Counted from the first letter of the stretch, positions 41,762-50,608 are shown. The stretch: DNA of 64,000 nucleotides from Polaribacter sp. KT25b (GCF_900105145.1 NZ_LT629752.1:868001-932000); one strand, 5' to 3'. Numbers and translations are program-made. Notes: generated by a model not told the origin, from the letters alone.

Positions 41762-41812
41762 GGTTGTTCTTTATGAATCAAAATATTATATCTAATAAAT
41801 TAAAACAAAATC

Positions 41813-42154
41813 ATGAGTAAATTTGACGAAAAAGTAGCACAATATTCTAAATTTATGGACGATAAAGGTCTAGAATACAATGCAGAATTATTAAAAGCTG
41901 TAACAAAAGGTTTAGGCCCATCTATCTATAAGAGAGATGCAGAAACTGTATCTGGTTCTGATGCAAAAGAATTAGAAACAGTTAAAAAGAACTTTTTAAT
42001 GAAAAAGTTAGGTTTAGAAGATGGACCAAAATTAGACGAAGCAATTGCTAAGGTTGTTGAAGCTATAGGTAAATCTGAAAGAAGTAAGTATAGAGCAGTG
42101 GTTTACTATATGTTGGCTGTTGAATTTGGAAAAGAGTCTGTTTACGGAATGTAA
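41813..42154 (+). CDS. DUF2853 family protein
   Basis: This 113-aa cytoplasmic helical protein runs from MSKFDEKVAQYSKFMDDKG to the end and matches DUF2853 throughout, including GLGPSIYKRDAETVS and SKYRAVVYYMLAVEFGKES. The function of DUF2853 is unknown. It has its own consensus promoter and a terminator, so it is monocistronic. The promoter quality suggests strong expression, an inference. Confidence 0.92.
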   Translation: MSKFDEKVAQYSKFMDDKGLEYNAELLKAVTKGLGPSIYKRDAETVSGSDAKELETVKKNFLMKKLGLEDGPKLDEAIAKVVEAIGKSERSKYRAVVYYMLAVEFGKESVYGM

Positions 42155-42182
42155 AAAAGATTTCTTTTAATAAAATAAAAAT

Positions 42183-42211
42183 AAATCCAGCTCATTGAGT
42201 TGGATTTTTTA
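42183..42211 (+). terminator. DUF2853 terminator
   Basis: AAATCCAGCTCA pairs with TGAGTTGGATTT (one G-T pair) and is followed by a T-run, 28 bp after the stop codon. Confidence 0.85.
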
Positions 42212-42244
42212 CATTTACAGCCATAATAAGTCAAAATTTTACGA

Positions 42245-43669
42245 ATGTCGCAATTTATTAGTGTTTTTGATATGCTCAAGATAGGTGTTGGTCCATCAAG
42301 TTCTCATACTCTTGGACCATGGAGAGCTGCAGAAGCTTGGATTCGAAAAATAAAAAACAATCAATTATTTGATTCAATTGATGCTGTTAAAGTTGATTTA
42401 TATGGGTCATTATCTTTAACAGGAAAAGGGCACGCCACAGATTTAGCTATACTTTTGGGTTTGAGCGAGGCGGATCCAGAATACATTCCTATAGAGGATA
42501 TTGCAATTATTGTAGAGAGAATTAATACTCAAGAAGAAATTTATTTTAAGGGAGGCAAAAAATTACCATTTCCTAAAAATTCTATTAAATTTAATCGAGA
42601 TTTTTTACCCTTTCATGCAAATGGTATGACTTTTAGAGGTTTTCAAAATGATGTAGAAATTTCAACAGAAACCTATTTTTCAATTGGTGGTGGGTTTATA
42701 GTTCAAGAAAATGATACTTTAGAAAAAGAAATTGAAATCACTGAAAAAAACTTTCCATATCCAATAAACAGAGCTATAGAATTAGAAGAATATTGTGAGA
42801 AGGAAAATTTATTAATATCAGAAATTGTTTATAAAAACGAATTAGAACTTAGAACATCCGAAGAAATTGATTTTGAATTAAATAGAATTTGGGATACGAT
42901 GTTAGAATGTATGTATTTAGGTTGTCATACAGAAGGTAAACTTCCTGGCGGTTTAAATGTAAAACGTAGAGCTTTTGATTTACACAATAAATTAATAAAA
43001 GATACAACATATAAAAATCCGAAGGAATGGATTACAGCAATTAGAAGTACTGAAGTAAAATTTAGAGAAATTTTAAAATGGGTAAGCTGTTTTGCTCTTT
43101 CTGTAAATGAAGTAAATGCAGCTTTGGGTAGAGTTGTAACGGCGCCTACTAATGGGAGTGCCGGTGTTATACCAGCTGTTTTAATGTATTATTTAGTAAT
43201 AGAGAATCATGAAGCAGATTTTAGTCACATAAAAAGATTTTTATTAGTTGCTGGCGAAATTGGCAGTATTTTTAAAAAAAATGCCACAATTTCTGCCGCA
43301 ATGGGAGGTTGTCAGGCAGAAATTGGTGTGTCATCTGCAATGGCAGCTGCAGCTTTAACAGAATTATTAGGTGGTTCGCCAGCTCAATGTTTATCTGCCG
43401 CAGAAATTGCTATGGAACATCATTTGGGTTTAACGTGCGATCCTATTGCTGGTTTAGTACAAGTTCCTTGTATTGAAAGAAATTCTATGGGAGCAATAAA
43501 AGCAATTCATGCCGCAGAAATTGCGTTAGAAACAAATCCTAAAGAAGCTTTGGTACCTTTAGATAAGGTAATTGACACTATGTGGGAAACCGCAAAAGAC
43601 ATGAATAAAAACTATAAAGAAACGTCGGAAGGTGGCTTGGCAGTTACTGTGAGAATTGTTGATTGTTAG
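42245..43669 (+). CDS. sdaA: L-serine ammonia-lyase, single-chain iron-sulfur type
   Basis: This 474-aa protein is the fused beta-alpha form of serine dehydratase. The N-terminal domain has the conserved KIGVGPSSSHTLGPWRAA. The C-terminal catalytic domain carries the cluster cysteines in MGGCQAEIG, LTCDPIAGLVQVPC and the segment between them. It deaminates L-serine to pyruvate and ammonia in the cytoplasm with a [4Fe-4S] cluster. It lies 34 bp after the DUF2853 terminator and has no other operon partner. Together with serA and gcvP it makes three genes of serine and glycine metabolism in the window, though they are not linked. Confidence 0.96.
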   Translation: MSQFISVFDMLKIGVGPSSSHTLGPWRAAEAWIRKIKNNQLFDSIDAVKVDLYGSLSLTGKGHATDLAILLGLSEADPEYIPIEDIAIIVERINTQEEIYFKGGKKLPFPKNSIKFNRDFLPFHANGMTFRGFQNDVEISTETYFSIGGGFIVQENDTLEKEIEITEKNFPYPINRAIELEEYCEKENLLISEIVYKNELELRTSEEIDFELNRIWDTMLECMYLGCHTEGKLPGGLNVKRRAFDLHNKLIKDTTYKNPKEWITAIRSTEVKFREILKWVSCFALSVNEVNAALGRVVTAPTNGSAGVIPAVLMYYLVIENHEADFSHIKRFLLVAGEIGSIFKKNATISAAMGGCQAEIGVSSAMAAAALTELLGGSPAQCLSAAEIAMEHHLGLTCDPIAGLVQVPCIERNSMGAIKAIHAAEIALETNPKEALVPLDKVIDTMWETAKDMNKNYKETSEGGLAVTVRIVDC

Positions 43670-43775
43670 GTTTCAGTTATCAGTGGCAGTATGCAGTAGT
43701 CTTCAGTTGGCAGTTTGGAGTCAGTTTGTTACTTAATACCGTAACTACGACTGCTAAATACTGCCAACTAATTTC
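43670..43775. repeat. CAGT-rich repeat with AGTTGGCAGT hairpin
   Basis: Units such as CAGTTATCAGTGGCAGT and CAGTTGGCAGT are followed by the inverse ACTGCCAACT (43760-43769), which pairs with AGTTGGCAGT at 43705-43714. It lies between the convergent sdaA and yaaA ends and resembles 22527-22585 in type and position. Confidence 0.6.
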
Positions 43776-43786
43776 TATTTACTTTT

Positions 43787-44545
43787 TTATCGTGTAAAAA
43801 CTAATTCATTTCCAGAAGACATTTCTTCAGAAAAACGGTATTTATCAACATTAAACCCTTTTAAATCTTCGATAGTTTTTACGTTGTTGTCTATTATATA
43901 ACGTACCATTAAACCTCTTGCAATTTTTGCATATGTCATTATAGTTTTATATTCTCCGTTTTTAAAATCTTTAAAAACAGGTGTAATCATTGGTACTTTT
44001 AAAACCTTTTTAGGTATTACTTTAAAGTACTCTAAACTAGCTAAATTGACTAGTAATTCATCATCTTTTAACTCATCATTTAAAGACTTTGCAACTGTGT
44101 CATCCCAAAATTTGTACAGATTTTCTGTTCTGCCAACTTTTAGTTTAGTTCCCATTTCTAAACGATAAGGTTGTATTAAATCTAAGGGTTTTAAGATGCC
44201 ATATAAACCAGATAAAATTCTTAAATTTTCTTGTAAAATTGGTAGTTTTTTTTCATCTAAAGAGTTTACATCAATTCCTTGAAAAACAGCGCCTGTAAAT
44301 GCATAAATAGCTTGTTTAGAGTTTTTGGTTGTAAAAGGAGTTTGCCAAGTTTGATTTCGGTCATAATTCAACGCTGCCAAATCATCAGAAATTTTCATTA
44401 ATTCTGATAATTTCTTTTTGGAAAGTGTTTTTAGTTTCTTATTTAGTTTTTCTGATTTTTCTAAAAATCGTGGTTGCGTGTGTAAACTAGTTGCTACTTT
44501 ACTTTCGAAATCTAAAGATTTTGCTGGTGATATTATGATTTTCAT
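43787..44545 (-). CDS. yaaA: YaaA-family peroxide stress protein
   Basis: This 252-aa protein is full length for YaaA/DUF328, with the opening MKIIISPAKSLDF and the conserved PLDLIQPYRLEMGTKL and GLMVRYIIDNNV segments. Family knowledge: YaaA limits free iron and oxidative DNA damage in E. coli and binds DNA. The protein is cytoplasmic. It stands alone, convergent with sdaA and divergent from the sigma factor gene. No regulator site is evident. Confidence 0.95.
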   Translation of the reverse strand: MKIIISPAKSLDFESKVATSLHTQPRFLEKSEKLNKKLKTLSKKKLSELMKISDDLAALNYDRNQTWQTPFTTKNSKQAIYAFTGAVFQGIDVNSLDEKKLPILQENLRILSGLYGILKPLDLIQPYRLEMGTKLKVGRTENLYKFWDDTVAKSLNDELKDDELLVNLASLEYFKVIPKKVLKVPMITPVFKDFKNGEYKTIMTYAKIARGLMVRYIIDNNVKTIEDLKGFNVDKYRFSEEMSSGNELVFTR

Positions 44546-44738
44546 TTGCTGAAATTGAAAAAATTAATTCTTAAAAATTGAATGATAAAAGTACAAATGA
44601 TTGTTGCAATCTTCAAAGAAACTCATTAATTTATATTGATAAAACTATTTGAAAAATTGATTCATATTTTTTTTCTACAAATAATCAAACTATTTCATTT
44701 ATCTTGGGTCAAAAGAATAGAAATCAACAAAACAATAC

Positions 44739-45278
44739 TTGAATAAAGACGCAGAACTTGTAAAAAAGTTAAAAGATGCTACACAAAAAGATTCTGCTTT
44801 TAGTGAGCTTCTTGACGTTTATCAAGAACGATTGTATTGGCACATTAGAAAAATAGTTGCAACGCATGAAAATGCAGATGATGTTTTGCAAAATACTTTT
44901 ATCAGAATTTATAAAAGCATACAAAATTTTCAAGAAAAAAGTAGTTTACATACTTGGATGTATAGAATTGCTTACAATGAATCAATTAGGTTTTTAGAAA
45001 AAAATAACAAGAAAAGAGCAGATAATATTGATGAAGTTTCAGAATCTCATTTAGCTATTTTGTTTGAAGATGCCTATTTTGACGGAGATGAAATTAAGAA
45101 AAAACTGCATAAAATTATTGAAGGATTTAAAGAAAAACAGAAACAAATTTTTAAAATGAAATATTTCGATGATTTAAGTTTTCGGCAAATATCAGAAATA
45201 TTAGAAGTATCAGAAAGTACATTAAAATCGTCTTATTATTCATCAGTAAAAACAATTGAAGAAAAAATATTTTTATAA
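44739..45278 (+). CDS. ECF RNA polymerase sigma factor
   Basis: This 179-aa sigma-70 family member starts at TTG 44739 (MNKDAELVKKLKDATQ); no upstream ATG is available. Region 2 is at ~20-90 (ADDVLQNTFIRIYKSIQNF, HTWMYRIAYNESIRFL) and region 4 at ~120-175 (KMKYFDDLSFRQISEIL, EVSESTLKSSYYSSVKTI). It directs RNA polymerase to a stress or envelope regulon. It heads a five-gene set on the plus strand; the next gene encodes a one-pass membrane protein that fits an anti-sigma factor. Confidence 0.93.
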   Translation: MNKDAELVKKLKDATQKDSAFSELLDVYQERLYWHIRKIVATHENADDVLQNTFIRIYKSIQNFQEKSSLHTWMYRIAYNESIRFLEKNNKKRADNIDEVSESHLAILFEDAYFDGDEIKKKLHKIIEGFKEKQKQIFKMKYFDDLSFRQISEILEVSESTLKSSYYSSVKTIEEKIFL

Positions 45279-45319
45279 AATAAAACTATTTTTAAAAGTT
45301 TGAATCTAACTAATATATT

Positions 45320-45838
45320 ATGGGGAAATCAATAGAAAATAACAACAATAAAAACTTTTTAAAACAAGGCTTTAAAGGTAATATTTCTAAACATCATAAA
45401 AAATATTTAGGTACAGAAATTCCTAAAGGATATTTTACGAAATCAAAACTGTCAATTTTAGATAAAATAAAAGAAGAATCTAACAGAGAAGAACCTAAAA
45501 AACAAATCGTTTTTTGGATGAAACCTCAGTTTAAATATATGATTGCAGCATCTTTAGTGTTTCTTTTTGCTTTAACGGTTTGGTTGCAAAATTCAGCGAA
45601 TAATGATGCTAATTTTGAGTTATTAGTTTTTTCTGATGATGTTTTATTAGAATCATTATTGATAGAAGATTCTGAAATTGATGATTTTACAGAAGCCACT
45701 TTGTTTAATGAAATTGTGATAAAAGCTGAACTTTCTGAACAAAAACTTGATAATTTAATCTTTAATAATTTAATTTTAGAGGACTCATTGTTAGATAATT
45801 ATATTGATGATGAATTGTTGAAGACAATTATTTTGTAA
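45320..45838 (+). CDS. Putative anti-sigma factor, single-pass membrane protein
   Basis: This 172-aa protein has a basic N-terminal cytoplasmic part of ~75 residues, one membrane segment (YMIAASLVFLFALTVWL, ~73-90), and an acidic periplasmic tail of ~80 residues rich in Asp, Glu and Leu. This matches the layout of ECF anti-sigma factors, though no zinc-binding HxxxCxxC is visible. It lies 41 bp after the sigma gene, and its role is inferred from that position. The acidic tail could sense the lipoprotein or Spy-like neighbours. Confidence 0.65.
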   Translation: MGKSIENNNNKNFLKQGFKGNISKHHKKYLGTEIPKGYFTKSKLSILDKIKEESNREEPKKQIVFWMKPQFKYMIAASLVFLFALTVWLQNSANNDANFELLVFSDDVLLESLLIEDSEIDDFTEATLFNEIVIKAELSEQKLDNLIFNNLILEDSLLDNYIDDELLKTIIL

Positions 45839-45919
45839 AAAAAAATAAAAATTTTCAAACTATTTTAAAATTGATGGTTCTAAATAATAGAATCATTTAT
45901 TAACTAAAATAAACATATT

Positions 45920-46795
45920 ATGAAAACATCAATTTCAAGAGAACGTATTTTTAAATCGAGTATTCTATTTTTAACAATTTCTGCATTTGTTTTATCTGCA
46001 TTATTATTTACATCTTGTTCAGATTCTGAAACTTCAGAAAACGAACTTGCGATAAGCGATACAGCTTTAGTAGAAAAAATAGAAAGTGCATCTAAAGTTA
46101 CTGTTGCCATAGCTAGTTTGCCAGTAGAAACTGCTTCGGCATTTAGTGGAGATTTAGCAGATAGTTATATAGAAAGTGCTGAATTTGCAGCTGGTTTAGG
46201 TTACAAAGTAGCAATAGCTACAGACAATCAATCTAGAGAAGAAGTAACTAGCGATGTATATTTTTCTTTGCAAGGAAAACAATTGGCAGACTCAAATGAG
46301 AAAAGAACTAAGAGAAGATCTAAATGTTTTGAATTTGTATTTCCTATAGATTTTATTATGCCAGATGATTCATCAATTACCCTAAATAGTAAAGATGATT
46401 GGACTTTAATTAGAACTTGGTATGAAGAGAATCCTGGTGCTACAGAGCGTCCAGAATTGGTGTACCCTGTTGATGTAACTATAGAAGACGGAACAGTGCA
46501 AACTTTAATTGATAGTTCTGATTTAGACGCAATTAAAGATTCTTGCAAAAAAGGAAAAAGTAAAAGAAAATGTTTTAAATTAGTGTTGCCTGTAAGTTTT
46601 ACAATGCCAGATGCAACAGTAATAGATATTACAGAAAGATCAGATTATAAATTACTTAAAGAATGGTGTAAAGCAAATCCTGATGCTACAGAAAAAAAGA
46701 GTTTAAATTTTCCTGTAGATATCGAATATAGAGATGGTACAACTGCAACTGTTAATGACCAAACAGAATATGATGCAGCAAAAGATGCTTGTTAA
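45920..46795 (+). CDS. Lipoprotein with a duplicated cysteine-paired domain
   Basis: This 291-aa protein has a long N-terminus and lipobox (FVLSALLFTSCSD). Residues ~134-211 and ~214-291 are two copies of a ~78-residue module. Each begins KCF followed by FP or LP, contains a DFIMPD/SFTMPD strand and a W-x-x-x-NPxATE segment, and ends in a Cys (IKDSC, AKDAC). The cysteines at the two ends of each copy could form a disulfide. I do not recognise a named family. It follows the putative anti-sigma gene by 81 bp. Probably periplasmic or outer-membrane anchored. Confidence 0.65.
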   Translation: MKTSISRERIFKSSILFLTISAFVLSALLFTSCSDSETSENELAISDTALVEKIESASKVTVAIASLPVETASAFSGDLADSYIESAEFAAGLGYKVAIATDNQSREEVTSDVYFSLQGKQLADSNEKRTKRRSKCFEFVFPIDFIMPDDSSITLNSKDDWTLIRTWYEENPGATERPELVYPVDVTIEDGTVQTLIDSSDLDAIKDSCKKGKSKRKCFKLVLPVSFTMPDATVIDITERSDYKLLKEWCKANPDATEKKSLNFPVDIEYRDGTTATVNDQTEYDAAKDAC

Positions 46796-46848
46796 ATTTT
46801 AAATTATAATTTTGTACTTTAGATTCTAAAGAGAAAAAAACAATAAAA

Positions 46849-47316
46849 ATGAAATTAAAAAACATCATATTTACTCTAGCTTTTTTTAGTTTGATGCTAT
46901 TTAATACCAAAGTTTTTGCTCAAGAATCTAGCTTTAATCTAATTCAAAAAGAATTAACAAAACAACAAAGAGATCTATTACAACAAGAAAAAGAGGTAAT
47001 GAAAACAAATCGTGAAGCATTTAAAGCATCACTAACAAAAGAGCAATTAGCTATTTTAAAAGACAAAACAATATCTAAAAGCGAAATAAGAAAACGTTTA
47101 GTAGCTACATTTTCTATAGATCAAAAGAAAATGGTTAGCGATCAACAAATTAGTTTAAGAAAAACTAGAGAAAATTTTAGAAGTACTTTAACTAATGAAC
47201 AAAGAAAAATGTTAAAAGAGCGAATAGATAAAATTAGAAACTCGAAAGATAGAGGAGAGCTTAAAGATGGATCAAGAATAAATAATACTAAAAATGAAAG
47301 GAAAAAAAGAAATTGA
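46849..47316 (+). CDS. Spy/CpxP-like periplasmic helical protein
   Basis: This 155-aa protein has a signal peptide ending at VFAQ. The mature part is helical and basic, with repeated LTxEQ-like motifs (LTKEQLAIL, LTNEQRKML and ELTKQQRDLL), reminiscent of the LTxxQ motif of Spy and CpxP. Family knowledge: those proteins bind misfolded periplasmic proteins or restrain envelope sensors. Its place behind an ECF sigma/anti-sigma pair fits an envelope-stress role. Similarity to Spy is weak, so the family call is tentative. Confidence 0.6.
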   Translation: MKLKNIIFTLAFFSLMLFNTKVFAQESSFNLIQKELTKQQRDLLQQEKEVMKTNREAFKASLTKEQLAILKDKTISKSEIRKRLVATFSIDQKKMVSDQQISLRKTRENFRSTLTNEQRKMLKERIDKIRNSKDRGELKDGSRINNTKNERKKRN

Positions 47317-47335
47317 GATAACTAGTTAATTATTT

Positions 47336-48241
47336 ATGAGACGTCTTTTTCAGGGTTTAAAAAACAGATTTAAGGTTTTTGGGTTGCTATTGATTTCAAT
47401 GGCAACCTCTTTTTGTTCTTATGCACAAGAAGAAAATTTAGATGATTTAGATAGTTTAATTGATGAGCTTTTTTTTAATGATCAACAATTTTTAGATGAA
47501 TTAATAGAAAGCGATTTTTCTTTCAATTTTTTATACACTTCAGTTTCTTACAATAGCAATACTTTTTTTTCTGGGCGAGATTCTGGCACAGATCAATTTA
47601 ATATAATTCCACAAGTTTCTTACTATCATTCCTCTGGCTTTAACGCAAGTATTTCAGGAATTTATTATCAAAATTTTGAGCCAAGTTGGGATTTTACAAG
47701 TGTTTCTTTAGGATATTTTAATTCCTTCGGAAAAAAGAAAAACTTACTTTATAATTTAGGTTATACTAAATATTTTTATTCTGATGGGTATGATGATTTT
47801 ACCAATTCTTTAGATATTAGTCTAGGTATCAGAAATAAAAAACGAACTTTAGGAACCACGGTTTCTGCATCCTATATTTTTGGTAAAGACAATTCTTACC
47901 AAATTATCACTAGTACATTTGCTAATTTTACACTAACAAGAGCAGCTAATTTTGCGTTACGTTTTAGACCTAGCATTAATTTTATTATAGCAAAACAAAC
48001 TTTAGCAATTAAAAATATAGTTTTTTATAACGGTCAAAGTGTATTACAAACTTTAAATGACAATGTTTTTGATTTACTAAATACACAACTAAATTTTCCT
48101 ATTTCTTTAACCACAAATTCTTGGGACTTTGAATTGGGTTACAATTTAAACCTGCCAAGAGCAACTGCCACAGAAAGCGATTTGCCAACAACAGGTTTCT
48201 TTAATTTATCAGTTGGTTATATGTTTGATTTGAATAAATAA
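47336..48241 (+). CDS. Putative outer-membrane beta-barrel protein
   Basis: This 301-aa protein has a signal peptide ending at CSYAQ. An acidic stretch follows (ENLDDLDSLIDELFF). The rest alternates short strands rich in Tyr, Phe, Ser and Asn (SVSYNSNTFFSGR, GYTKYFYSDGYDDF, NLSVGYMFDLNK), with the last residues forming a final barrel strand. This is typical of an 8-12-strand outer-membrane protein. It lies 19 bp after the Spy-like gene and closes the sigma gene set. Function unknown. Confidence 0.65.
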   Translation: MRRLFQGLKNRFKVFGLLLISMATSFCSYAQEENLDDLDSLIDELFFNDQQFLDELIESDFSFNFLYTSVSYNSNTFFSGRDSGTDQFNIIPQVSYYHSSGFNASISGIYYQNFEPSWDFTSVSLGYFNSFGKKKNLLYNLGYTKYFYSDGYDDFTNSLDISLGIRNKKRTLGTTVSASYIFGKDNSYQIITSTFANFTLTRAANFALRFRPSINFIIAKQTLAIKNIVFYNGQSVLQTLNDNVFDLLNTQLNFPISLTTNSWDFELGYNLNLPRATATESDLPTTGFFNLSVGYMFDLNK

Positions 48242-48270
48242 ATTAAAAATCTTTTTATTTATAATTATTA

Positions 48271-48286
48271 ATCGTAATATTGCAAT
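48271..48286 (+). promoter_or_regulatory. Predicted ArsR operator 6 over the arsR3 promoter
   Basis: ATCGTAATATTGCAAT is the reverse complement of a site nearly identical to operator 5 (6547-6562). It overlaps a -7-like TAATATTG and lies 13 bp upstream of the arsR3 start. The link between the two loci is the identity of these palindromes. Confidence 0.6.
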
Positions 48287-48298
48287 AAACAAATTGAT

Positions 48299-48625
48299 AT
48301 GGGGTTAACTAAATCAGAAATATTTACAGAAGAACAAAATAAAATTGCTGCAATTGCAAAAGTTTTAGGTCATCCTGCTAGAATAGCAATTTTAGAGTTT
48401 TTAATTAAACTAAAATCTTGTGTTTGTGGAGATTTGGTAAAAGATATAGGTTTGGCACAACCTACTATTTCTCAGCATTTAAAAGAGTTAAAAAAAGTAG
48501 GAATTATAAAAGGTACCATAGATGGCACAAGTGTTTGTTATTGTATAGACCAAGAAAATTGGGATAAAATAAAAAACATTTTAGGTAAATTTTTAAATAA
48601 GAATTCAACAGAAAGTTGTTGCTAA
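48299..48625 (+). CDS. arsR: ArsR-family metalloregulator (ArsR3)
   Basis: This 108-aa repressor has CVCGDLV before the recognition helix GLAQPTISQHLKELKKVG, VCYCIDQENW in the wing region, and a C-terminal ESCC tail. It is a close paralogue of ArsR2 (6196-6528), with the same cysteine layout. It heads a short locus with a sulfatase, DUF6428 and a methyltransferase but no acr3 or reductase. The operator at 48271-48286 has the same sequence type as those of the ArsR2 locus, so cross-regulation is likely. Start at ATG 48299. Confidence 0.93.
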   Translation: MGLTKSEIFTEEQNKIAAIAKVLGHPARIAILEFLIKLKSCVCGDLVKDIGLAQPTISQHLKELKKVGIIKGTIDGTSVCYCIDQENWDKIKNILGKFLNKNSTESCC

Positions 48626-48637
48626 AAATATTTTGTC

Positions 48638-50014
48638 ATGTATTCTAATAAATTAGTAAGAAAATATAAGTTGTCAATTACTTGTATATTATTTGTTATT
48701 ATAACTATAAATGTATCGTGTAGAACTACTGTTTTAAGTACAGTCACGAATATAGAAACTGAAGAATCTAAGCCGAATATACTTTTTATTCTTACTGATG
48801 ATGCTGGGTATCATGATTATGGCTTTCAGGGTTCTAAAGATTTTAAAACACCTCAAATTGATAGATTGGCTGCTTCTGGAATTTTTTGTACCAATGGCTA
48901 TGTAAGTGCTTCCGTTTGCGGACCTTCTCGTGCTGGTATATTAACAGGGCGTTATCAGCAACGTTTTGGGTTTTTTATGAATCCAAATGATTCTCAAAAC
49001 TTGCCTAAAGATGAAACTACTATCGCCGATGCTTTAAAAGAAAATGGGTATAAAACAGGTATAATAGGTAAATGGCACATGGGGTTTGAAGAAAATTTTC
49101 ATCCTAATGACAGAGGTTTTGATTATTTCTATGGTTTTCTTTCGGGTAATAGAAGTTATTTTCCGCTACCTAAAAAGATGAATAAGAAAAGAAGGTATAA
49201 AGATAATCTTCGCCATAATGATAGTATACTGCCAGAAGCATCTATGGATTTTTACACTACAGACCTTTTCACAGATAAGGCAATGGAATTTATGGCAGAT
49301 AGTCAGAAATCGAAAAAACCGTTCTTTTTATACCTTTCCTATAATGCAATTCATGGACCGCTAAACGCATTACCAGAAGATATTGCGGTTTATAAGGATT
49401 TAAAAGATCCTGTTCGAAGAATAACAGGAGGTATGACAGCCTCTTTAGATCGTAGTTTTGGAAAACTTTTAGACTATCTTGAAACCAATGGTTTACGTGA
49501 AAATACACTTGTTGTTTGGGTAAATGACAATGGTGGACAAGGCAAAAAAATGCATACCAATAATTGGCCACTTAAAGGTTTCAAAGGGGCAGAAACGGAG
49601 GGTGGTATACGTGTGCCTTTTTTGCTAAGTATGCCAAATATTTTACCTGAAAATAAGCGTTATGATTTACCAGTTATTTCTTTAGACTTAATGCCTACGT
49701 TTATAAAACTTGCAGGAGGAAACCCATCTGCGAATCCAAAACCTCTTAATGGAGTAAACTTAATGCCTTATTTAAAAGGAGAAAACACAAATTCACCACA
49801 TGAAATTCTTTTTTGGCAACGCAATGATGCAGCAGTTAGAAAAGGTGATTGGAAACTTATAGATTATGTAACTAAGAATGAATTGCATTTATACAATCTG
49901 AAAAAGGATATTGGTGAAAAAATAAATTTAATAGATAAATACCCAGAGATTGCTAAGGAGCTAAAAAAAGAATTAAGTAAATGGCAAAATCAAAATGCAC
50001 CACGAATGAAATAG
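48638..50014 (+). CDS. Sulfatase (arylsulfatase-type lipoprotein)
   Basis: This 458-aa protein has a lipoprotein-like N-terminus (LFVIITINVSC). The alkaline-phosphatase fold follows: metal ligands in NILFILTDDAGYHDYG, and the formylglycine site CGPSR in SASVCGPSRAGILTGRY (Cys type). It further has the Lys-Trp-His in GKWHMG and Asp-Asn in VWVNDNGGQG. It would remove sulfate from an aromatic or sugar sulfate; substrate unknown. It sits 12 bp behind arsR3 and ahead of DUF6428, an unusual place because sulfatases normally sit in polysaccharide loci. No maturase gene is nearby. Confidence 0.9.
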   Translation: MYSNKLVRKYKLSITCILFVIITINVSCRTTVLSTVTNIETEESKPNILFILTDDAGYHDYGFQGSKDFKTPQIDRLAASGIFCTNGYVSASVCGPSRAGILTGRYQQRFGFFMNPNDSQNLPKDETTIADALKENGYKTGIIGKWHMGFEENFHPNDRGFDYFYGFLSGNRSYFPLPKKMNKKRRYKDNLRHNDSILPEASMDFYTTDLFTDKAMEFMADSQKSKKPFFLYLSYNAIHGPLNALPEDIAVYKDLKDPVRRITGGMTASLDRSFGKLLDYLETNGLRENTLVVWVNDNGGQGKKMHTNNWPLKGFKGAETEGGIRVPFLLSMPNILPENKRYDLPVISLDLMPTFIKLAGGNPSANPKPLNGVNLMPYLKGENTNSPHEILFWQRNDAAVRKGDWKLIDYVTKNELHLYNLKKDIGEKINLIDKYPEIAKELKKELSKWQNQNAPRMK

Positions 50015-50140
50015 TTTTTTATAAAAAAATACTTTAAACAATTTTTTAAATAAGAAGTTGTTACAAAAAATAGAAAGTATAAAACATTCAAAACAACTTA
50101 AGTAATATCGTCATTATAAAAAAAAAATAAATATAAAAAT

Positions 50141-50608
50141 ATGAAATTATCAGAAATTAAAAATCATTTAAAAGGATTAGAAAAAATAGCGTTTCAATTA
50201 CCAAACGGAGAATTAGTTCCAAGTCATTTTCATGTTACTGAAGTTGGTAAAATAACAAAAGATTTTATTGATTGCGGAGGTAAAGTAAGAAGTGAAAACG
50301 TAATTAATTTTCAACTTTGGGAAGAAAATGATTACGATCACAGGTTGCATCCAGAGAAATTAATAGGCATAATAGAATTATCAGAAAAGATATTTAAGTT
50401 TGATGATTTAGAAATTGAAGTAGAATATCAAGGAAAACAAACTATTGGTAAATATAATTTAGATTTTGATGGAACCAACTTCTTATTAACATCTAAAATT
50501 ACTGCTTGTTTGGCTAAAGATGCATGCGGAATTCCACAAGAAAAACCAAAATTAGAATTTTCGGAAGCTCAAGGTTCTTGTTGTAACCCAGGTTCTGGTT
50601 GTTGTTAA
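50141..50608 (+). CDS. DUF6428 family protein
   Basis: This 155-aa cytoplasmic protein opens MKLSEIKNHLKGLEKIAFQL, has the conserved PSHFHVTEVGKITKDFIDCGG, and ends in a Cys-rich tail (ACLAKDACG, then GSCCNPGSGCC). Family knowledge: DUF6428 genes recur between arsR and the arsenate reductase/acr3 genes in Bacteroidota, and the clustered thiols suggest metalloid binding, though no function is proven. Here it is separated from arsR3 by a sulfatase gene and from acr3 by 45 kb. A methyltransferase follows after 22 bp. Confidence 0.88.
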   Translation: MKLSEIKNHLKGLEKIAFQLPNGELVPSHFHVTEVGKITKDFIDCGGKVRSENVINFQLWEENDYDHRLHPEKLIGIIELSEKIFKFDDLEIEVEYQGKQTIGKYNLDFDGTNFLLTSKITACLAKDACGIPQEKPKLEFSEAQGSCCNPGSGCC

